A DNA stretch of 64,000 nt from an uncultured Eubacteriales bacterium (GCA_902778055.1 CACYWL010000001.1:214913-278912); one strand, 5' to 3'; positions 1 to 7,494 are shown, counted from the stretch's first letter. The notes: generated from the letters alone by a model not told the origin. Numbers and translations are program-made.

Positions 1-66
1 CAATTCCGGGTGGTCGATACATGGGAGGAAGAGGTGATGAATCGTGGAAGACGCCATAAGCCGTGA
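1..66 (+). CDS. 3' end of an upstream phage gene (partial)
   Basis: Frame 1 is open from the window edge to a TGA at 64-66 and encodes 21 residues (QFRVVDTWEEEV then MNRGRRHKP). The acidic-then-basic tail looks like a genuine protein C-terminus and overlaps the next gene by 23 bases, as is usual in this operon. The rest of the gene lies outside the window, so no function can be given. Frame 3 is also open to 59, so the frame choice is only moderately supported. Confidence 0.4.
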   Translation, partial: QFRVVDTWEEEVMNRGRRHKP

Positions 67-331
67 AGAGATGAAATACCGCCTGCGCCAGATCCGATCC
101 AGGACAACCCAGTGGAAGCAGAGCTCCTTCCGCGCAGGATTTCTGGAAGCGATCGATCACGCAGCCAGCGCGGTCGAAAGCTGCAGGCAGGTGGAAGGCG
201 TAATCGTCACCCGGTGCAAAGAGTGCAGGCACGCAACGGACCGACACTCCACCCTGCCGTATTGCACGATCCACAACAAGCACAAGGACCCGAACGACTA
301 CTGCAACTTTGGAGACCCGGACGAAAATTGA
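44..331 (+). CDS. small Cys-rich phage protein
   Basis: A 95-residue protein starting at GTG 44 behind a purine-rich GGAGGAAGAGG stretch. The N-terminal half is basic and helical. The C-terminal half has a CKEC pair (in TRCKECRH), followed by His and further Cys residues (PYCTIH, YCNF) that could bind one zinc. I recognise no named family. It opens a run of small, tightly packed early genes, so an accessory or regulatory role in phage takeover is an inference only. Confidence 0.7.
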   Translation: MEDAISREEMKYRLRQIRSRTTQWKQSSFRAGFLEAIDHAASAVESCRQVEGVIVTRCKECRHATDRHSTLPYCTIHNKHKDPNDYCNFGDPDEN

Positions 332-347
332 AAGGAGACAGAAAACA

Positions 348-731
348 ATGGGAACTCAGGTATTACCGATCAGCATGGGAAGCTCTACGCTCAGTGACAT
401 GAAGGCCGATCTGACGGCGGCGCTGCAGAAGTGCCTGACGGAGATGGAGAAGGCCGAAAGCGATACCGGCAAAGTGACGCTGAGCGTCTCTATCACCAAA
501 GATAAGGTGCCGGTGACCACGGAGAAGGATTACCGGGAAGCCATCGTGCCGAAGATCAAGTGGAAAGCCGAAAGCAACGTCCCCATGAAGAGCAGCTATG
601 ACGGCGAGTTCGGCGGCGATTACGAGCTGACGAAGGAAAACGGCGCCTACTGCATGAAGCCGATCAGCGGCCAGACTTCCATGTTTGACGTGGAAGAAGA
701 TGAGGACGAAGAAGAAGACGAAGACGAATGA
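348..731 (+). CDS. hypothetical phage protein with acidic tail
   Basis: A 127-residue protein. The start at ATG 348 is chosen because AAAGGAGA sits about 9 bases upstream; the ORF extends 13 codons further without a comparable site. A beta-rich core (KVTLSVSITKDK) is followed by a run of Asp and Glu that ends the protein. It resembles conserved Firmicutes phage proteins sometimes labelled replication-terminator-like, but I cannot confirm that. The acidic tail may mimic nucleic acid or modulate interactions. Confidence 0.7.
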   Translation: MGTQVLPISMGSSTLSDMKADLTAALQKCLTEMEKAESDTGKVTLSVSITKDKVPVTTEKDYREAIVPKIKWKAESNVPMKSSYDGEFGGDYELTKENGAYCMKPISGQTSMFDVEEDEDEEEDEDE

Positions 732-775
732 TCTTCGCGGCGAATAGCGCCGGCATCCGGAGGTGAGAAGCGAGC

Positions 776-1216
776 ATGACCATGAAGGAGCTTTATCAGC
801 TGCACTACCTGACCAAGCTGATCGAGCGGGACGCTATGGAGATCAGGCGCATCGAAGAAAGCCTGGGCCTTAAGTCTCCTTCTCTCTCCGGCATGCCTCA
901 TGCGCCCGGTGCCCACGATAAGCTCGGGGAAGGCGTCCCCGAGCTCGTGGACCGGAAGAATGAGCTGGAAGAGCGCAAGAAGCAGATGACGGAGGTTCGG
1001 AATCGGCTTCGGAATTATGTGGAGAGTGTTCCGGATCTGCACGTCCGGTTGATCATGCAGGCGCGGTTCGTGGATCTGATGAGCTGGCAGGAAACGGCCG
1101 ATTACGCCGGAGGAAAGAACAGCGAAGCCTCCGTCCGGATGCTGGTGAAAAGATACCTGGAGAAGGAAGAGGCCGAGCAGAGAAAGGAGGAAAACGGAAA
1201 TGGGCATCCTGGATAA
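776..1216 (+). CDS. DUF1492/ArpU-like phage regulator
   Basis: A 146-residue, mostly helical protein. The N-terminal part is coiled-coil-like (residues 1-80). The C-terminal part (about 85-135) resembles sigma region 4: it includes LMSWQETADYAG and SVRMLVKRYLEK, typical of the DUF1492/ArpU family. These family members are thought to control late gene transcription or muramidase export in Firmicutes phages. It overlaps the next ORF by 17 bases. Family placement is from motif memory, not a search. Confidence 0.7.
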   Translation: MTMKELYQLHYLTKLIERDAMEIRRIEESLGLKSPSLSGMPHAPGAHDKLGEGVPELVDRKNELEERKKQMTEVRNRLRNYVESVPDLHVRLIMQARFVDLMSWQETADYAGGKNSEASVRMLVKRYLEKEEAEQRKEENGNGHPG

Positions 1217-1379
1217 GATGCGGCCCTGCAGATTCTTCCGGGAGGTGAAGATGCCGAACGGGAAATGGAAATGCAGGTGCCAGTTTGACGGCTCGATCCG
1301 GAATCACTGCCGGGCGTCCTGCCCTCACTTCACGCCGACCATCTGGTGGAAGCTCCGGCTGAGGAGGGATCGGAAATGA
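1200..1379 (+). CDS. small Cys-rich basic phage protein (59 aa)
   Basis: A short ORF starting at ATG 1200 with AAAGGAGG positioned 8-9 bases upstream. It contains four or five Cys and a His in the pattern CxC(x11)HC(x3)C, consistent with a small zinc-binding fold, and a strongly basic tail (LRLRRDRK). It overlaps the preceding stop and shares ATGA with the next ORF, so it is translationally coupled on both sides. Function unknown. Confidence 0.65.
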   Translation: MGILDKMRPCRFFREVKMPNGKWKCRCQFDGSIRNHCRASCPHFTPTIWWKLRLRRDRK

Positions 1380-1438
1380 TTTGGCTGTGGATCGTGCTGG
1401 CGGTGCTGTTTATCGCCTGGATCATTAAGACCATGTGA
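1376..1438 (+). CDS. 20-residue single-span membrane peptide
   Basis: A tiny ORF beginning in an ATGA overlap with the preceding stop. The peptide (MIWLWIVLAVLF followed by IAWIIKTM) is almost entirely hydrophobic with one terminal Lys, so it would be a single transmembrane helix. Translational coupling is the main support; there is no independent Shine-Dalgarno site. Such micro-proteins occur in phage operons but this one could be fortuitous. Confidence 0.4.
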   Translation: MIWLWIVLAVLFIAWIIKTM

Positions 1439-1452
1439 CGGAGGATCCGGAG

Positions 1453-1656
1453 ATGGAGGAAGAGATTGTCAAGGTGAAGGAACAGCGCGGCGCCTACGGA
1501 ACCTGCGCCATCTGCGGTGCGCATAAGCGGAATCTGAAGGTGACCGCCCTGACGGATTTTATCGGGTGGGCCTGCGATGAATGCCGGGAGCAGCTGTGGC
1601 AGAGTTCGCCGAGGCTCTACTGCCCGACATTTGAGCAGACTGAACCAAGCGAGTAA
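1453..1656 (+). CDS. zinc-ribbon-like small phage protein
   Basis: A 67-residue protein. ATG 1453 is preferred over the upstream GTG 1435 because CGGAGG lies 8 bases before it. Two knuckles, CAIC and CDEC, are spaced about 25 residues apart, the usual geometry of a zinc ribbon. The protein is otherwise short and acidic at the N-terminus. It sits in the early operon among several similar Cys-rich genes; the partner and role are unknown. Confidence 0.65.
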   Translation: MEEEIVKVKEQRGAYGTCAICGAHKRNLKVTALTDFIGWACDECREQLWQSSPRLYCPTFEQTEPSE

Positions 1657-1671
1657 AGGAGACTGAAAACC

Positions 1672-1923
1672 ATGGATACCGAAGCGATCCTGATTGTGGA
1701 GAACTACGCAGCGGAGCATCTGGACAGGAGCGATCCGGATGTTGAGTTTGAGACGTATATCGTCTGGAAATGCAAGGCGCTGCAGAACTGGAAGTACCTG
1801 ATCAGCACGTCCCTGAATGACGGCATGTACTACGAGCTGACCTTCAACGGGGACAAGAAGGAATGGTACCTGGACGCCTACAAGAAATTCGAGAACCGCA
1901 GGATCCCTGCGATGTTCAAGTAA
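1672..1923 (+). CDS. DUF6275 family phage protein
   Basis: An 83-residue protein preceded by AAAGGAGA. The hallmark run WKCKALQNWKYL, followed by DGMYYELTFNGDKKEWYLD and YKKFEN, matches the conserved core of DUF6275 proteins found in many Firmicutes phages. Its length is close to the family norm. Biochemical function is unknown. It is part of the rightward early operon, with 10 bases to the next gene. Confidence 0.75.
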   Translation: MDTEAILIVENYAAEHLDRSDPDVEFETYIVWKCKALQNWKYLISTSLNDGMYYELTFNGDKKEWYLDAYKKFENRRIPAMFK

Positions 1924-1933
1924 GGAGGACAGC

Positions 1934-2215
1934 ATGGGAATGAGAACATCCACCTGCCGCGGATGCGGCGCGGAAATCGGGTTCATCAAGACCGTGGCCG
2001 GAAAGACGATCCCGGTCAATCCGGAAGAAGTTGCCTATGAGCAGAAGGCCGGAGGCAGTCTGAAAATCGTGACGCCGAACGGTGAAGTGCTTTCGGCCGA
2101 ACGGCCTGCAGATCCGCAGAAGGCAACCGGGATCGGCTATATCAGCCACTTCGCCACCTGCCCTGCGTCCGACAGCTTCCGGAAGCCCCGGAAGAGTGAC
2201 AGAAAGAAGGGCTGA
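1934..2215 (+). CDS. zinc-ribbon phage protein
   Basis: A 93-residue protein with a strong AAGGAGG site. The N-terminus holds CRGCGAEIGFIKT and the motif IPVNPEE, followed by a beta-rich middle and HFATCP near the end, so the metal site would be C-C-H-C. This arrangement is common in Firmicutes phage early regions, where such proteins are annotated as hypothetical. The tail is strongly basic (RKPRKSDRKKG), suggesting nucleic-acid contact by inference. Confidence 0.7.
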   Translation: MGMRTSTCRGCGAEIGFIKTVAGKTIPVNPEEVAYEQKAGGSLKIVTPNGEVLSAERPADPQKATGIGYISHFATCPASDSFRKPRKSDRKKG

Positions 2216-2217
2216 CC

Positions 2218-2457
2218 ATGGCAGATGCGGACCGGTGCGTATGCTGCGGAGAGATCATCCCGGAGGGACGGCACATCTGCGAGGCCTGCCGGGAAGCGTT
2301 CTGGAATGACCGGAAGACGCCGACAGCCCCTATCCGGGAAAGCATGGTGATCGGATATCGGTACCGGTGCCGTCAGTGCGGCGAAGAGCTCCGCTGGCTT
2401 ACGGATCTGTTCTGTCCGCACTGTGGCCAGAGCCAGAATTGGAAAGGTGAATGCTGA
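2218..2457 (+). CDS. double zinc-knuckle phage protein
   Basis: A 79-residue protein with three CxxC pairs (CVCC, CRQC, CPHC) and an additional CEAC, enough for two zinc ribbons. It starts two bases after the previous stop and overlaps the next ORF. No catalytic residues are seen. The double-ribbon arrangement suggests a structural or nucleic-acid-binding adaptor; the family is unrecognised. Confidence 0.65.
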   Translation: MADADRCVCCGEIIPEGRHICEACREAFWNDRKTPTAPIRESMVIGYRYRCRQCGEELRWLTDLFCPHCGQSQNWKGEC

Positions 2458-2756
2458 TGGAAGAGCTAAAACTGCCGCCGAATGAGGCAGAAGGAACGAA
2501 CGCCCTGGAGACCATGAAGGAGATGCAGAAAGCCGCCAATGCGCGGCTCTCCGGGGCTCTGAAGAATGTGCCGAAGGACATGCTGAACGACCAGTGGAAG
2601 CGCGGCGGCTGGTGCAATATGTGCCGCAGGAAGGACTACTGCAAGACCCAGTGCCGGGCCAACAAGCTGTATGCCTCGGCCCGGATCCGGGAGTACCTGC
2701 GGAGGCGTAGCCGGATCCCACAGATCGAAGCCGCTTTAGGCGTGGAACAGAAATGA
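2451..2756 (+). CDS. small phage protein with CxxC/CxxxC motif
   Basis: A 101-residue protein whose start overlaps the previous stop (ATG 2451; a second in-frame ATG lies at 2457). The N-terminal half is helical. The centre carries CNMCRRKDYCKTQC, a likely metal knot, followed by a basic helix (REYLRRRSR). This looks like a small DNA- or RNA-binding phage protein, but no family is recognised. Confidence 0.65.
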   Translation: MLMEELKLPPNEAEGTNALETMKEMQKAANARLSGALKNVPKDMLNDQWKRGGWCNMCRRKDYCKTQCRANKLYASARIREYLRRRSRIPQIEAALGVEQK

Positions 2757-2823
2757 TGATTCCTCCGGATTAAGGATCTGCGGGACAGGCCATCCGGAGA
2801 CAAAGCAAAGGAGACGAAAGATC

Positions 2824-2988
2824 ATGTTTGTAGCGAAGGTAAGAGACAGCTCCGGACAGCTCCGGGAGATGTACGGAAGCCTGCAGGAATGTGTGCAGTT
2901 CGTGGAAGAAGAGCGCGAGAAGGATGAGGCAGCGAGCATCCAGATCAAGTCACTACAGGAGGAGACGAAGGATGGAAAAGATTCGTAA
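2824..2988 (+). CDS. 54-residue acidic phage protein
   Basis: A short ORF with AAAGGAGA 9 bases before ATG 2824. The product is a charged, mainly helical polypeptide (FVEEEREKDEAA). It overlaps the start of the next gene by 17 bases, supporting translational coupling. Too short for family assignment; function unknown. Confidence 0.55.
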   Translation: MFVAKVRDSSGQLREMYGSLQECVQFVEEEREKDEAASIQIKSLQEETKDGKDS

Positions 2989-3385
2989 CGAAGTGCCCGA
3001 GGCAATGGCCCGGGCAGCTGCTCACTGGTGGGCAGAGAGAGCGGATGGAACTGCGCATCACAACAATCGCGGCGGTGATCTGGCCAGCGCATTCGCCGGG
3101 ATTCTGGCCGACACAATGAACGAGCCGCCGAAGGTTGGAGCCCTGGAGCGGTTCGAAGAGATCCTGGCCGAGAAAATCATGACTGCAAAGTATCGGATGA
3201 TGTGGCAGAGCATCTGGGTGGATTATGGTCCGGACAGGATCCTTGCGGAAGCAGCTGAGGAAGCAGGCATCAGCTGCAACAACTTCCCGTGGAAAACCGG
3301 AATGCACATCGATCCGGAAAAGGGAGAGATTCTTGTCAGAATCAGCCTCGGACCGTGGGAGAAGATCTATCCGGAGGTGCAGTGA
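2972..3385 (+). CDS. hypothetical phage protein
   Basis: A 137-residue protein. ATG 2972 is chosen for the CAGGAGGA site about 9 bases upstream; the frame is open further up but without a ribosome site. The N-terminal region (ARAAAHWWAERADGT) and the segment ILAEAAEEAGIS suggest a compact helical fold. Proteins of this type are widespread in gut Firmicutes prophages with no known role. It shares an ATGA overlap with the next gene. Confidence 0.65.
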   Translation: MEKIRNEVPEAMARAAAHWWAERADGTAHHNNRGGDLASAFAGILADTMNEPPKVGALERFEEILAEKIMTAKYRMMWQSIWVDYGPDRILAEAAEEAGISCNNFPWKTGMHIDPEKGEILVRISLGPWEKIYPEVQ

Positions 3386-3768
3386 TGGAAGAACGCAAGT
3401 ATAACAACATCGGCCGGGAGGAACTGGAAGCGGTGCTGACGAAGGCCGGCGTGTTCAAAGGCTGGAATGAACAGCCGGAGAACGATATCTCCCGCATTGC
3501 CCACTGCGAAGCCTTGGGCCAGAAGTTCGACATCGAATGGTGGATCAATCAGTGCTATCTCAAGATCGGCCACATGCAGATGATGTTCCACTGGGTGCGG
3601 GTAGACACGACATGGCCATGGTATCAGTATCGGACGGAGCTGCACTTCGAGAATTCCGTTCGCCGCTGGATGGAACCCAGCGATATCGTTGCCGTCCTGG
3701 GGATTGAGTATCACAAGGATTATCTGGAAAAGCATCCGGAACTGAAAGGAGAACAAACTGATGAGTAA
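3385..3768 (+). CDS. hypothetical phage protein
   Basis: A 127-residue protein starting in the ATGA overlap at 3385, with CCGGAGGTG upstream. It is aromatic-rich (FDIEWWINQ, FHWVRVDTTWPWYQY). No motif indicates an enzyme. It is translationally coupled to its neighbours on both sides and belongs to the early operon. Unrecognised family. Confidence 0.65.
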   Translation: MEERKYNNIGREELEAVLTKAGVFKGWNEQPENDISRIAHCEALGQKFDIEWWINQCYLKIGHMQMMFHWVRVDTTWPWYQYRTELHFENSVRRWMEPSDIVAVLGIEYHKDYLEKHPELKGEQTDE

Positions 3769-3988
3769 CATTGACGCGGGAGCAAAGTCCCTCGAAGAGC
3801 TGGCGCTGGAGAAGAACCTGACCATGCGGGACATTGCCAAGAAGGCGAAGGTCTCCGAGGTTCAGATGTGGCGGTACAACAACCGGAAGCGGACGCCTTC
3901 TATCCCGATTGCTGCCGCGATTGCGGACATGCTGGGGATCGACTGGAAAGAGGTTGTGGAGCTTTGCAAGCCGATCGAGGAGGAATGA
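3761..3988 (+). CDS. XRE-family helix-turn-helix protein
   Basis: A 75-residue protein with a Cro/CI-type helix-turn-helix: LTMRDIAKKAKVSEVQMWRY forms the helix pair and MLGIDWKEVVELC the closing helix. It is essentially only the DNA-binding domain, so it resembles a Cro-like or accessory regulator rather than a full repressor. It overlaps the preceding gene and lies inside the rightward operon, so it would be expressed with the early genes. Confidence 0.75.
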   Translation: MSNIDAGAKSLEELALEKNLTMRDIAKKAKVSEVQMWRYNNRKRTPSIPIAAAIADMLGIDWKEVVELCKPIEEE

Positions 3989-3991
3989 CGG

Positions 3992-4213
3992 ATGCTCATT
4001 CTTAAGATGCAGAGAAAGATGCCGGAGGCCTGCATTAGATGCTCATTTCACGATGAGGTTACCGGCGCGTGTCTTCCGACAGAGGAAACCGATGGCTTCT
4101 TCCACACGTTTGACTTCGATAAAGAAAACGGGTGCCGGCGAGAATTGGAAGAAAGGGATCCACGTTGCCCACTGAAGGAGGTACCAGACGATGATGCACG
4201 AGATCAAACTTAA
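3992..4213 (+). CDS. small Cys-containing phage protein
   Basis: A 73-residue protein with CIRCSFHDEVTGACLPT and further Cys residues (GCRREL, RCPL), a plausible zinc site. The start at ATG 3992 follows GAGGAATGACGG, a fair ribosome site, and the end overlaps the next gene by 23 bases. Similar short Cys-rich products occur in Clostridia phages without known function. Confidence 0.6.
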   Translation: MLILKMQRKMPEACIRCSFHDEVTGACLPTEETDGFFHTFDFDKENGCRRELEERDPRCPLKEVPDDDARDQT

Positions 4214-4460
4214 GCAGGATTTTGTCGAAGCTGTCAGCTCCGGTCAGAAGTCCTTCGAGGTTCGGAAGAACGACCGCGGGTACCAGACCGGGGATCTGAT
4301 CCGGTTCATTCCCCTGGATGAGGACGGGGATCCGAATTACGACAGTCCTCTCTATTCGAAGCTCTTCCGGATCACGTATCTGCTTTCCGGCTGGGGAATC
4401 GAAAAGGATTATGTGGTATTCAGCATCGAGGAGGTACGCAATGAAACCGATGACAAGTGA
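4191..4460 (+). CDS. DUF3850 (ASCH/PUA-like) protein
   Basis: An 89-residue protein beginning MMHEIKLKQDFVEAV. It carries the pattern SGQKSFEVRKNDRGYQTGDLI and a closing strand KDYVVFSIEEV, which match the DUF3850 family in the ASCH/PUA-like fold. These domains are thought to bind RNA or modified nucleobases. The upstream site AAGGAGGT is strong. It overlaps the following gene by 20 bases. Confidence 0.75.
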   Translation: MMHEIKLKQDFVEAVSSGQKSFEVRKNDRGYQTGDLIRFIPLDEDGDPNYDSPLYSKLFRITYLLSGWGIEKDYVVFSIEEVRNETDDK

Positions 4461-4776
4461 CACTCAGAAGGCCCTGGAGATGATCGTTCCGATTGCGGAG
4501 GCTCTGAACATCGAAGTTCACGCGGACGGCAGTCTCCTGTACTGCAACGGCCAGGCAATCGGTATCGGATGCAATTCGACCTACGCCACCGTGAACGAGT
4601 TCATCGGATACGCATTCCTGCGGATGTGCCATAGGGAGTACCGGTTCAAGGAGGGCATATCCGAGGCGAAGAAACTGGTGGAGGCCATTAAGCGCTACTG
4701 GTACAGCGAGTACCAGATGAAGCAGCTGAAGGACGTTCTGGAGGGAAAAGAAGATGCAGACAGCGGAAATCCTTAA
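4441..4776 (+). CDS. hypothetical phage protein
   Basis: A 111-residue protein starting at ATG 4441, just after GAGGAGGTACGCA. A mixed alpha/beta N-terminal part is followed by a helical tail (EAKKLVEAIKRYW). No motif is recognised. It overlaps both neighbours, so it is part of the coupled early operon. Confidence 0.6.
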   Translation: MKPMTSDTQKALEMIVPIAEALNIEVHADGSLLYCNGQAIGIGCNSTYATVNEFIGYAFLRMCHREYRFKEGISEAKKLVEAIKRYWYSEYQMKQLKDVLEGKEDADSGNP

Positions 4777-4999
4777 GACCCTGGAGGACATCGCGGATGT
4801 CGGGATCGTGAACTATAAGCAGACGAACGCGGTGCGGGAGGCAATCCCTCTGGTGAAGAAGCAGATCCCCGTCTCTCCGGTGCTGAAGCCTCCATATTAC
4901 CGCTGCGGAGCCTGCGGAGAAGGAATTGTCGGCATCGAGCGGGACGGCTTCGGACACGCCTTCTGTAATGCCTGCGGACAGGCGGTGCTCTGGAAGTGA
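4754..4999 (+). CDS. zinc-ribbon phage protein
   Basis: An 81-residue protein: a helical N-terminus followed by CGACGEGIVGI and FCNACGQAVLW, a textbook zinc-ribbon pair. Similar proteins follow small helical genes in many Clostridia prophages. A GAGGG-containing purine run precedes the ATG. The role is unknown; a structural zinc and protein or nucleic-acid contact are inferred. Confidence 0.65.
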   Translation: MQTAEILKTLEDIADVGIVNYKQTNAVREAIPLVKKQIPVSPVLKPPYYRCGACGEGIVGIERDGFGHAFCNACGQAVLWK

Positions 5000-5259
5000 T
5001 CCGATGCGACACCTGCCCCAGATGCAAAGACAGTTATCCTGGCAAAGTGGACTCGGACGGAAATCACTTCTTCATCTGCGGAATGACCGGAAACATGGTC
5101 TACACTCAACCCCGGAAGGTGAAGCGGTGGTCTGGGCCGGGATACCTTCACTTCGGGATCAGCTCCTGCGGGATCTTCGAGACCGTGGAAGATGCGCTGG
5201 CCCATATGACCGAGATCGAACGGAAACGATACTACGAAAGGGTGAATCAAAATGTTTGA
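4996..5259 (+). CDS. small phage protein with Cys pairs
   Basis: An 87-residue protein starting at GTG 4996 in an overlap with the previous stop. The N-terminal CDTCPRC and a later HFFICGMTG form a possible metal site. The C-terminal half is helical (VEDALAHMTEIERKRYYERV). The family is unrecognised. Its end overlaps the MazG-like gene. Confidence 0.6.
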   Translation: MIRCDTCPRCKDSYPGKVDSDGNHFFICGMTGNMVYTQPRKVKRWSGPGYLHFGISSCGIFETVEDALAHMTEIERKRYYERVNQNV

Positions 5260-5788
5260 TGTTGAGGACTATCAGCGGCTGGCCATGCGGACCAGCCCGG
5301 AGGGACACGACCGGATGCTGAATGGCTGCATGGGCTTGATCGGCGAATCCGGTGAAGTGGTGGACATCGTGAAGAAGTGGAAATTCCAGAGCGGTGACCA
5401 CGCGCAGCTGCCGAAGGACAAGCTGATCGAGGAGCTGGGAGACGTGCTCTGGTATTGCGCGGAGATCAGCACTGCCCAGATGGTGGAGATGGTGCCGGCA
5501 GTCAAGGCGATGGGGCTGGAAGAGATCCAGTATGACGGAAAACTCCATATCGAAGCGCTGTTCCTGGCCAAGCTCGCGCAGAGCATGACGGACGCATGGC
5601 TCTATCCGGACGAATACACGCCGGAACCGCTCTACATCGTGGCCTGCATCATCGACCTGGTGGGCTATATGCTGAGCAACTACTGCGATGCTGATCTGTC
5701 CGAATGCATGGAGCGGAATATTGAGAAACTCAAGCGCAGGTATCCTGACGGCTTTGATCCGGAAAGGAGCCTGCACAGGGAGGGATAA
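5252..5788 (+). CDS. MazG-like nucleotide pyrophosphohydrolase
   Basis: A 178-residue all-alpha NTP pyrophosphohydrolase. The motif GESGEVVDIVKKWKF and the later EELGDVLWYCAEI supply the paired acidic residues (ExxE and ExxD) that bind magnesium in MazG and dUTPase-2 relatives. Phage MazG-like enzymes hydrolyse non-canonical or regulatory nucleotides in the cytoplasm. The C-terminal half is longer than the minimal domain and may aid dimerisation. The precise substrate cannot be read from sequence. Confidence 0.85.
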   Translation: MFDVEDYQRLAMRTSPEGHDRMLNGCMGLIGESGEVVDIVKKWKFQSGDHAQLPKDKLIEELGDVLWYCAEISTAQMVEMVPAVKAMGLEEIQYDGKLHIEALFLAKLAQSMTDAWLYPDEYTPEPLYIVACIIDLVGYMLSNYCDADLSECMERNIEKLKRRYPDGFDPERSLHREG

Positions 5789-5791
5789 GCA

Positions 5792-6124
5792 ATGGCCCCT
5801 CCCAGCAATAAGGAACTGGCAAAGAAGCTCCGGATCATAGCAAAGAGCACCACCAACGAGAAGGTGAAGAAGATCCTGCTGATGGCGGCAGACCGGCTCC
5901 AGAAGCCCGGGCATCCGCACAATAAGCAGAACGCCGTCTGCCTGTACTCCGTCTGGCGAAAGAAGGATGACAAACTGGTGTGCTTCGATCTTCCGGAAAA
6001 GGAATGCCTCAAGATCATGGAGATCGGCCATGCCGGATTCATGGCAGCGATGAGGCGCGGATCCGGAAAATGGGAAATCCAGAAAAGATTTGCGGACGAG
6101 GATCCGGAGACAGTCACAAGATAA
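5792..6124 (+). CDS. hypothetical phage protein, last gene of early operon
   Basis: A 110-residue protein starting 3 bases after the MazG-like gene, with CAGGGAGGG upstream. Helical N-terminus (NKELAKKLRIIAK) and a mixed C-terminal part (CLYSVWRKKDDKLVCF). No recognised family. It is directly followed by a rho-independent terminator, which ends the early transcription unit. Confidence 0.6.
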   Translation: MAPPSNKELAKKLRIIAKSTTNEKVKKILLMAADRLQKPGHPHNKQNAVCLYSVWRKKDDKLVCFDLPEKECLKIMEIGHAGFMAAMRRGSGKWEIQKRFADEDPETVTR

Positions 6125-6143
6125 TCTCGAGATAATGAAACTT

Positions 6144-6190
6144 ACCGGCAAGTAAGAAAACCCAGTGTTTTCAAGGCTTGCCGGTTTTTT
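6144..6190 (+). terminator. rho-independent terminator after early genes
   Basis: ACCGGCAAG (6144-6152) pairs with CTTGCCGGT (6177-6185), with an inner GAAAAC/GTTTTC stem in the loop, and is followed by a run of six T. It lies 20 bases after the last early gene. Confidence 0.85.
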
Positions 6191-6401
6191 CTTGTTGGAA
6201 ATCTCGTAGTGAAGCAAGTAAAATCTCAAGATTCCAACAAGGTTTTTGGGAAAAGTAAATATCTGCCGGCTGATGAAAATGTTCAGACATGTTCGGTTGA
6301 AAGCTGATAAAGTGCACGCTGTAAAATTTTGATCAGAGACCGGGAGCAGTCCACCAAACAGGGCGGCTCCTATTTTTGTGAGAAAGGAGGCTTTCGCAGC
6401 A

Positions 6402-6464
6402 GTGCTTTACTCCTGGGCACTGGCCTGCATCGTGTTTGGCATCTTCGCACCGACTTTCGCCTAA
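6402..6464 (+). CDS. 20-residue hydrophobic leader peptide or gene fragment
   Basis: GTG 6402 lies 11 bases after a perfect AAAGGAGG (6383-6390) and opens a 20-codon ORF ending at TAA 6462. The peptide contains LACIVFGIFAP. Bases 6420-6453 are nearly identical to 6661-6694 inside the downstream membrane-protein gene, and both copies are read in the same frame. It is either a decayed copy of part of that gene or a short membrane leader peptide. The ribosome site argues it is translated; a regulatory role is inference. The surrounding interval 6191-6401 shows no other gene. Confidence 0.4.
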   Translation: MLYSWALACIVFGIFAPTFA

Positions 6465-6498
6465 GGTGCGTGCGAAAATGAAAGGAGAAGAGACCAGA

Positions 6499-7494
6499 AT
6501 GTTCTCGAAACTGAAAGAAAGCTTCAAAGCAAACCCGCAATTCTACTACGCCATGTCGATCGCGGCCACATGGGCCAACGCAGGAAGCCTGCTCAACGGC
6601 GTATCGACATCCCAGAAGGACGGCATCCTGCCTTTCCTGCTCTGGGCCATCGGTAACACGCTGGCCTGCATCGTGTTTGGCATCCTTGCACCGATGATTC
6701 CGAAGCTCCGGGACGTGTTCCGGCATCCGATCATGAAGATCGTGATGGGAATCATGTGTCCGTTCCAGTGCTGGATCAGCATGAACGGCATTCAGACGGT
6801 GTTCGCCCAGACAACGCTCGGGCCGACATGGGGCATCATTATTGCCCTGGCTTTCGCTGTATTCTTCCTGATTCTGCTGTTCAAGTTCGGGATGATCCGG
6901 AACGTGCTGACGGATCACATGAGCTGGACAGCGGTGTACGCTATCGTATTCGGTCTGACGATTGTGGCGCTGATCACATCCGGAGGGAATTACGTTCCCC
7001 TGCAGATGGGAGCGGACAAGATCGGGGTCGGCATTAAGAACTGCCTGCTCCTGATCCCCGGCGCCTTCCTGTATCCGTACTACTTCGAGCTGCTGGATTA
7101 TAACGAGAAGAACGAGGATCACACCCGGAAGATCAACATCAGACGCGCCTTCATCATGGGCGGTCTGATCTTCGGCGTGTATCTGGTCTTCATCTTCCTG
7201 ATGAGCCTGGCCAACTTCAGCCCAGTGCTGAATATCATCAAGGCCGTGCTGGTCACCCTGATTGCCATCTCTTCCCTGTCCAGCTTCCAGTATTCGATCT
7301 ATCTGACCTTCGGAAAGAAGATCGGGCTGGCGCTGAACGTGCTCACGGTGGCCCTCTGGCAGCTGCTGATTCCCCTGGGCGTCATGGGTGCATGGACGCT
7401 GATGGCCTCCATCCGGGTCTACATCGTAGCCGCGGCAGTTATCGCCGCCTTTGCCTGGCATTTCCATGAGAAAAGGCAGGTGAAAGCGGCATGA
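6499..7494 (+). CDS. multi-pass membrane protein, APC/SSS transporter-like
   Basis: A 331-residue protein with about ten hydrophobic segments. ATG 6499 is chosen for AAAGGAGAAG about 8 bases upstream. The first helix holds AATWANAGSLLNGVS, a glycine/serine-rich interruption like the unwound first helix of APC-superfamily and sodium:solute symporters, and it is followed by a Trp-rich second helix. It is shorter than typical symporters of 450 residues or more. It overlaps the PP-loop gene by 4 bases, suggesting that it imports a substrate for, or works with, that module. The specific substrate is unknown, and transporters are unusual in phage genomes. Confidence 0.6.
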   Translation: MFSKLKESFKANPQFYYAMSIAATWANAGSLLNGVSTSQKDGILPFLLWAIGNTLACIVFGILAPMIPKLRDVFRHPIMKIVMGIMCPFQCWISMNGIQTVFAQTTLGPTWGIIIALAFAVFFLILLFKFGMIRNVLTDHMSWTAVYAIVFGLTIVALITSGGNYVPLQMGADKIGVGIKNCLLLIPGAFLYPYYFELLDYNEKNEDHTRKINIRRAFIMGGLIFGVYLVFIFLMSLANFSPVLNIIKAVLVTLIAISSLSSFQYSIYLTFGKKIGLALNVLTVALWQLLIPLGVMGAWTLMASIRVYIVAAAVIAAFAWHFHEKRQVKAA

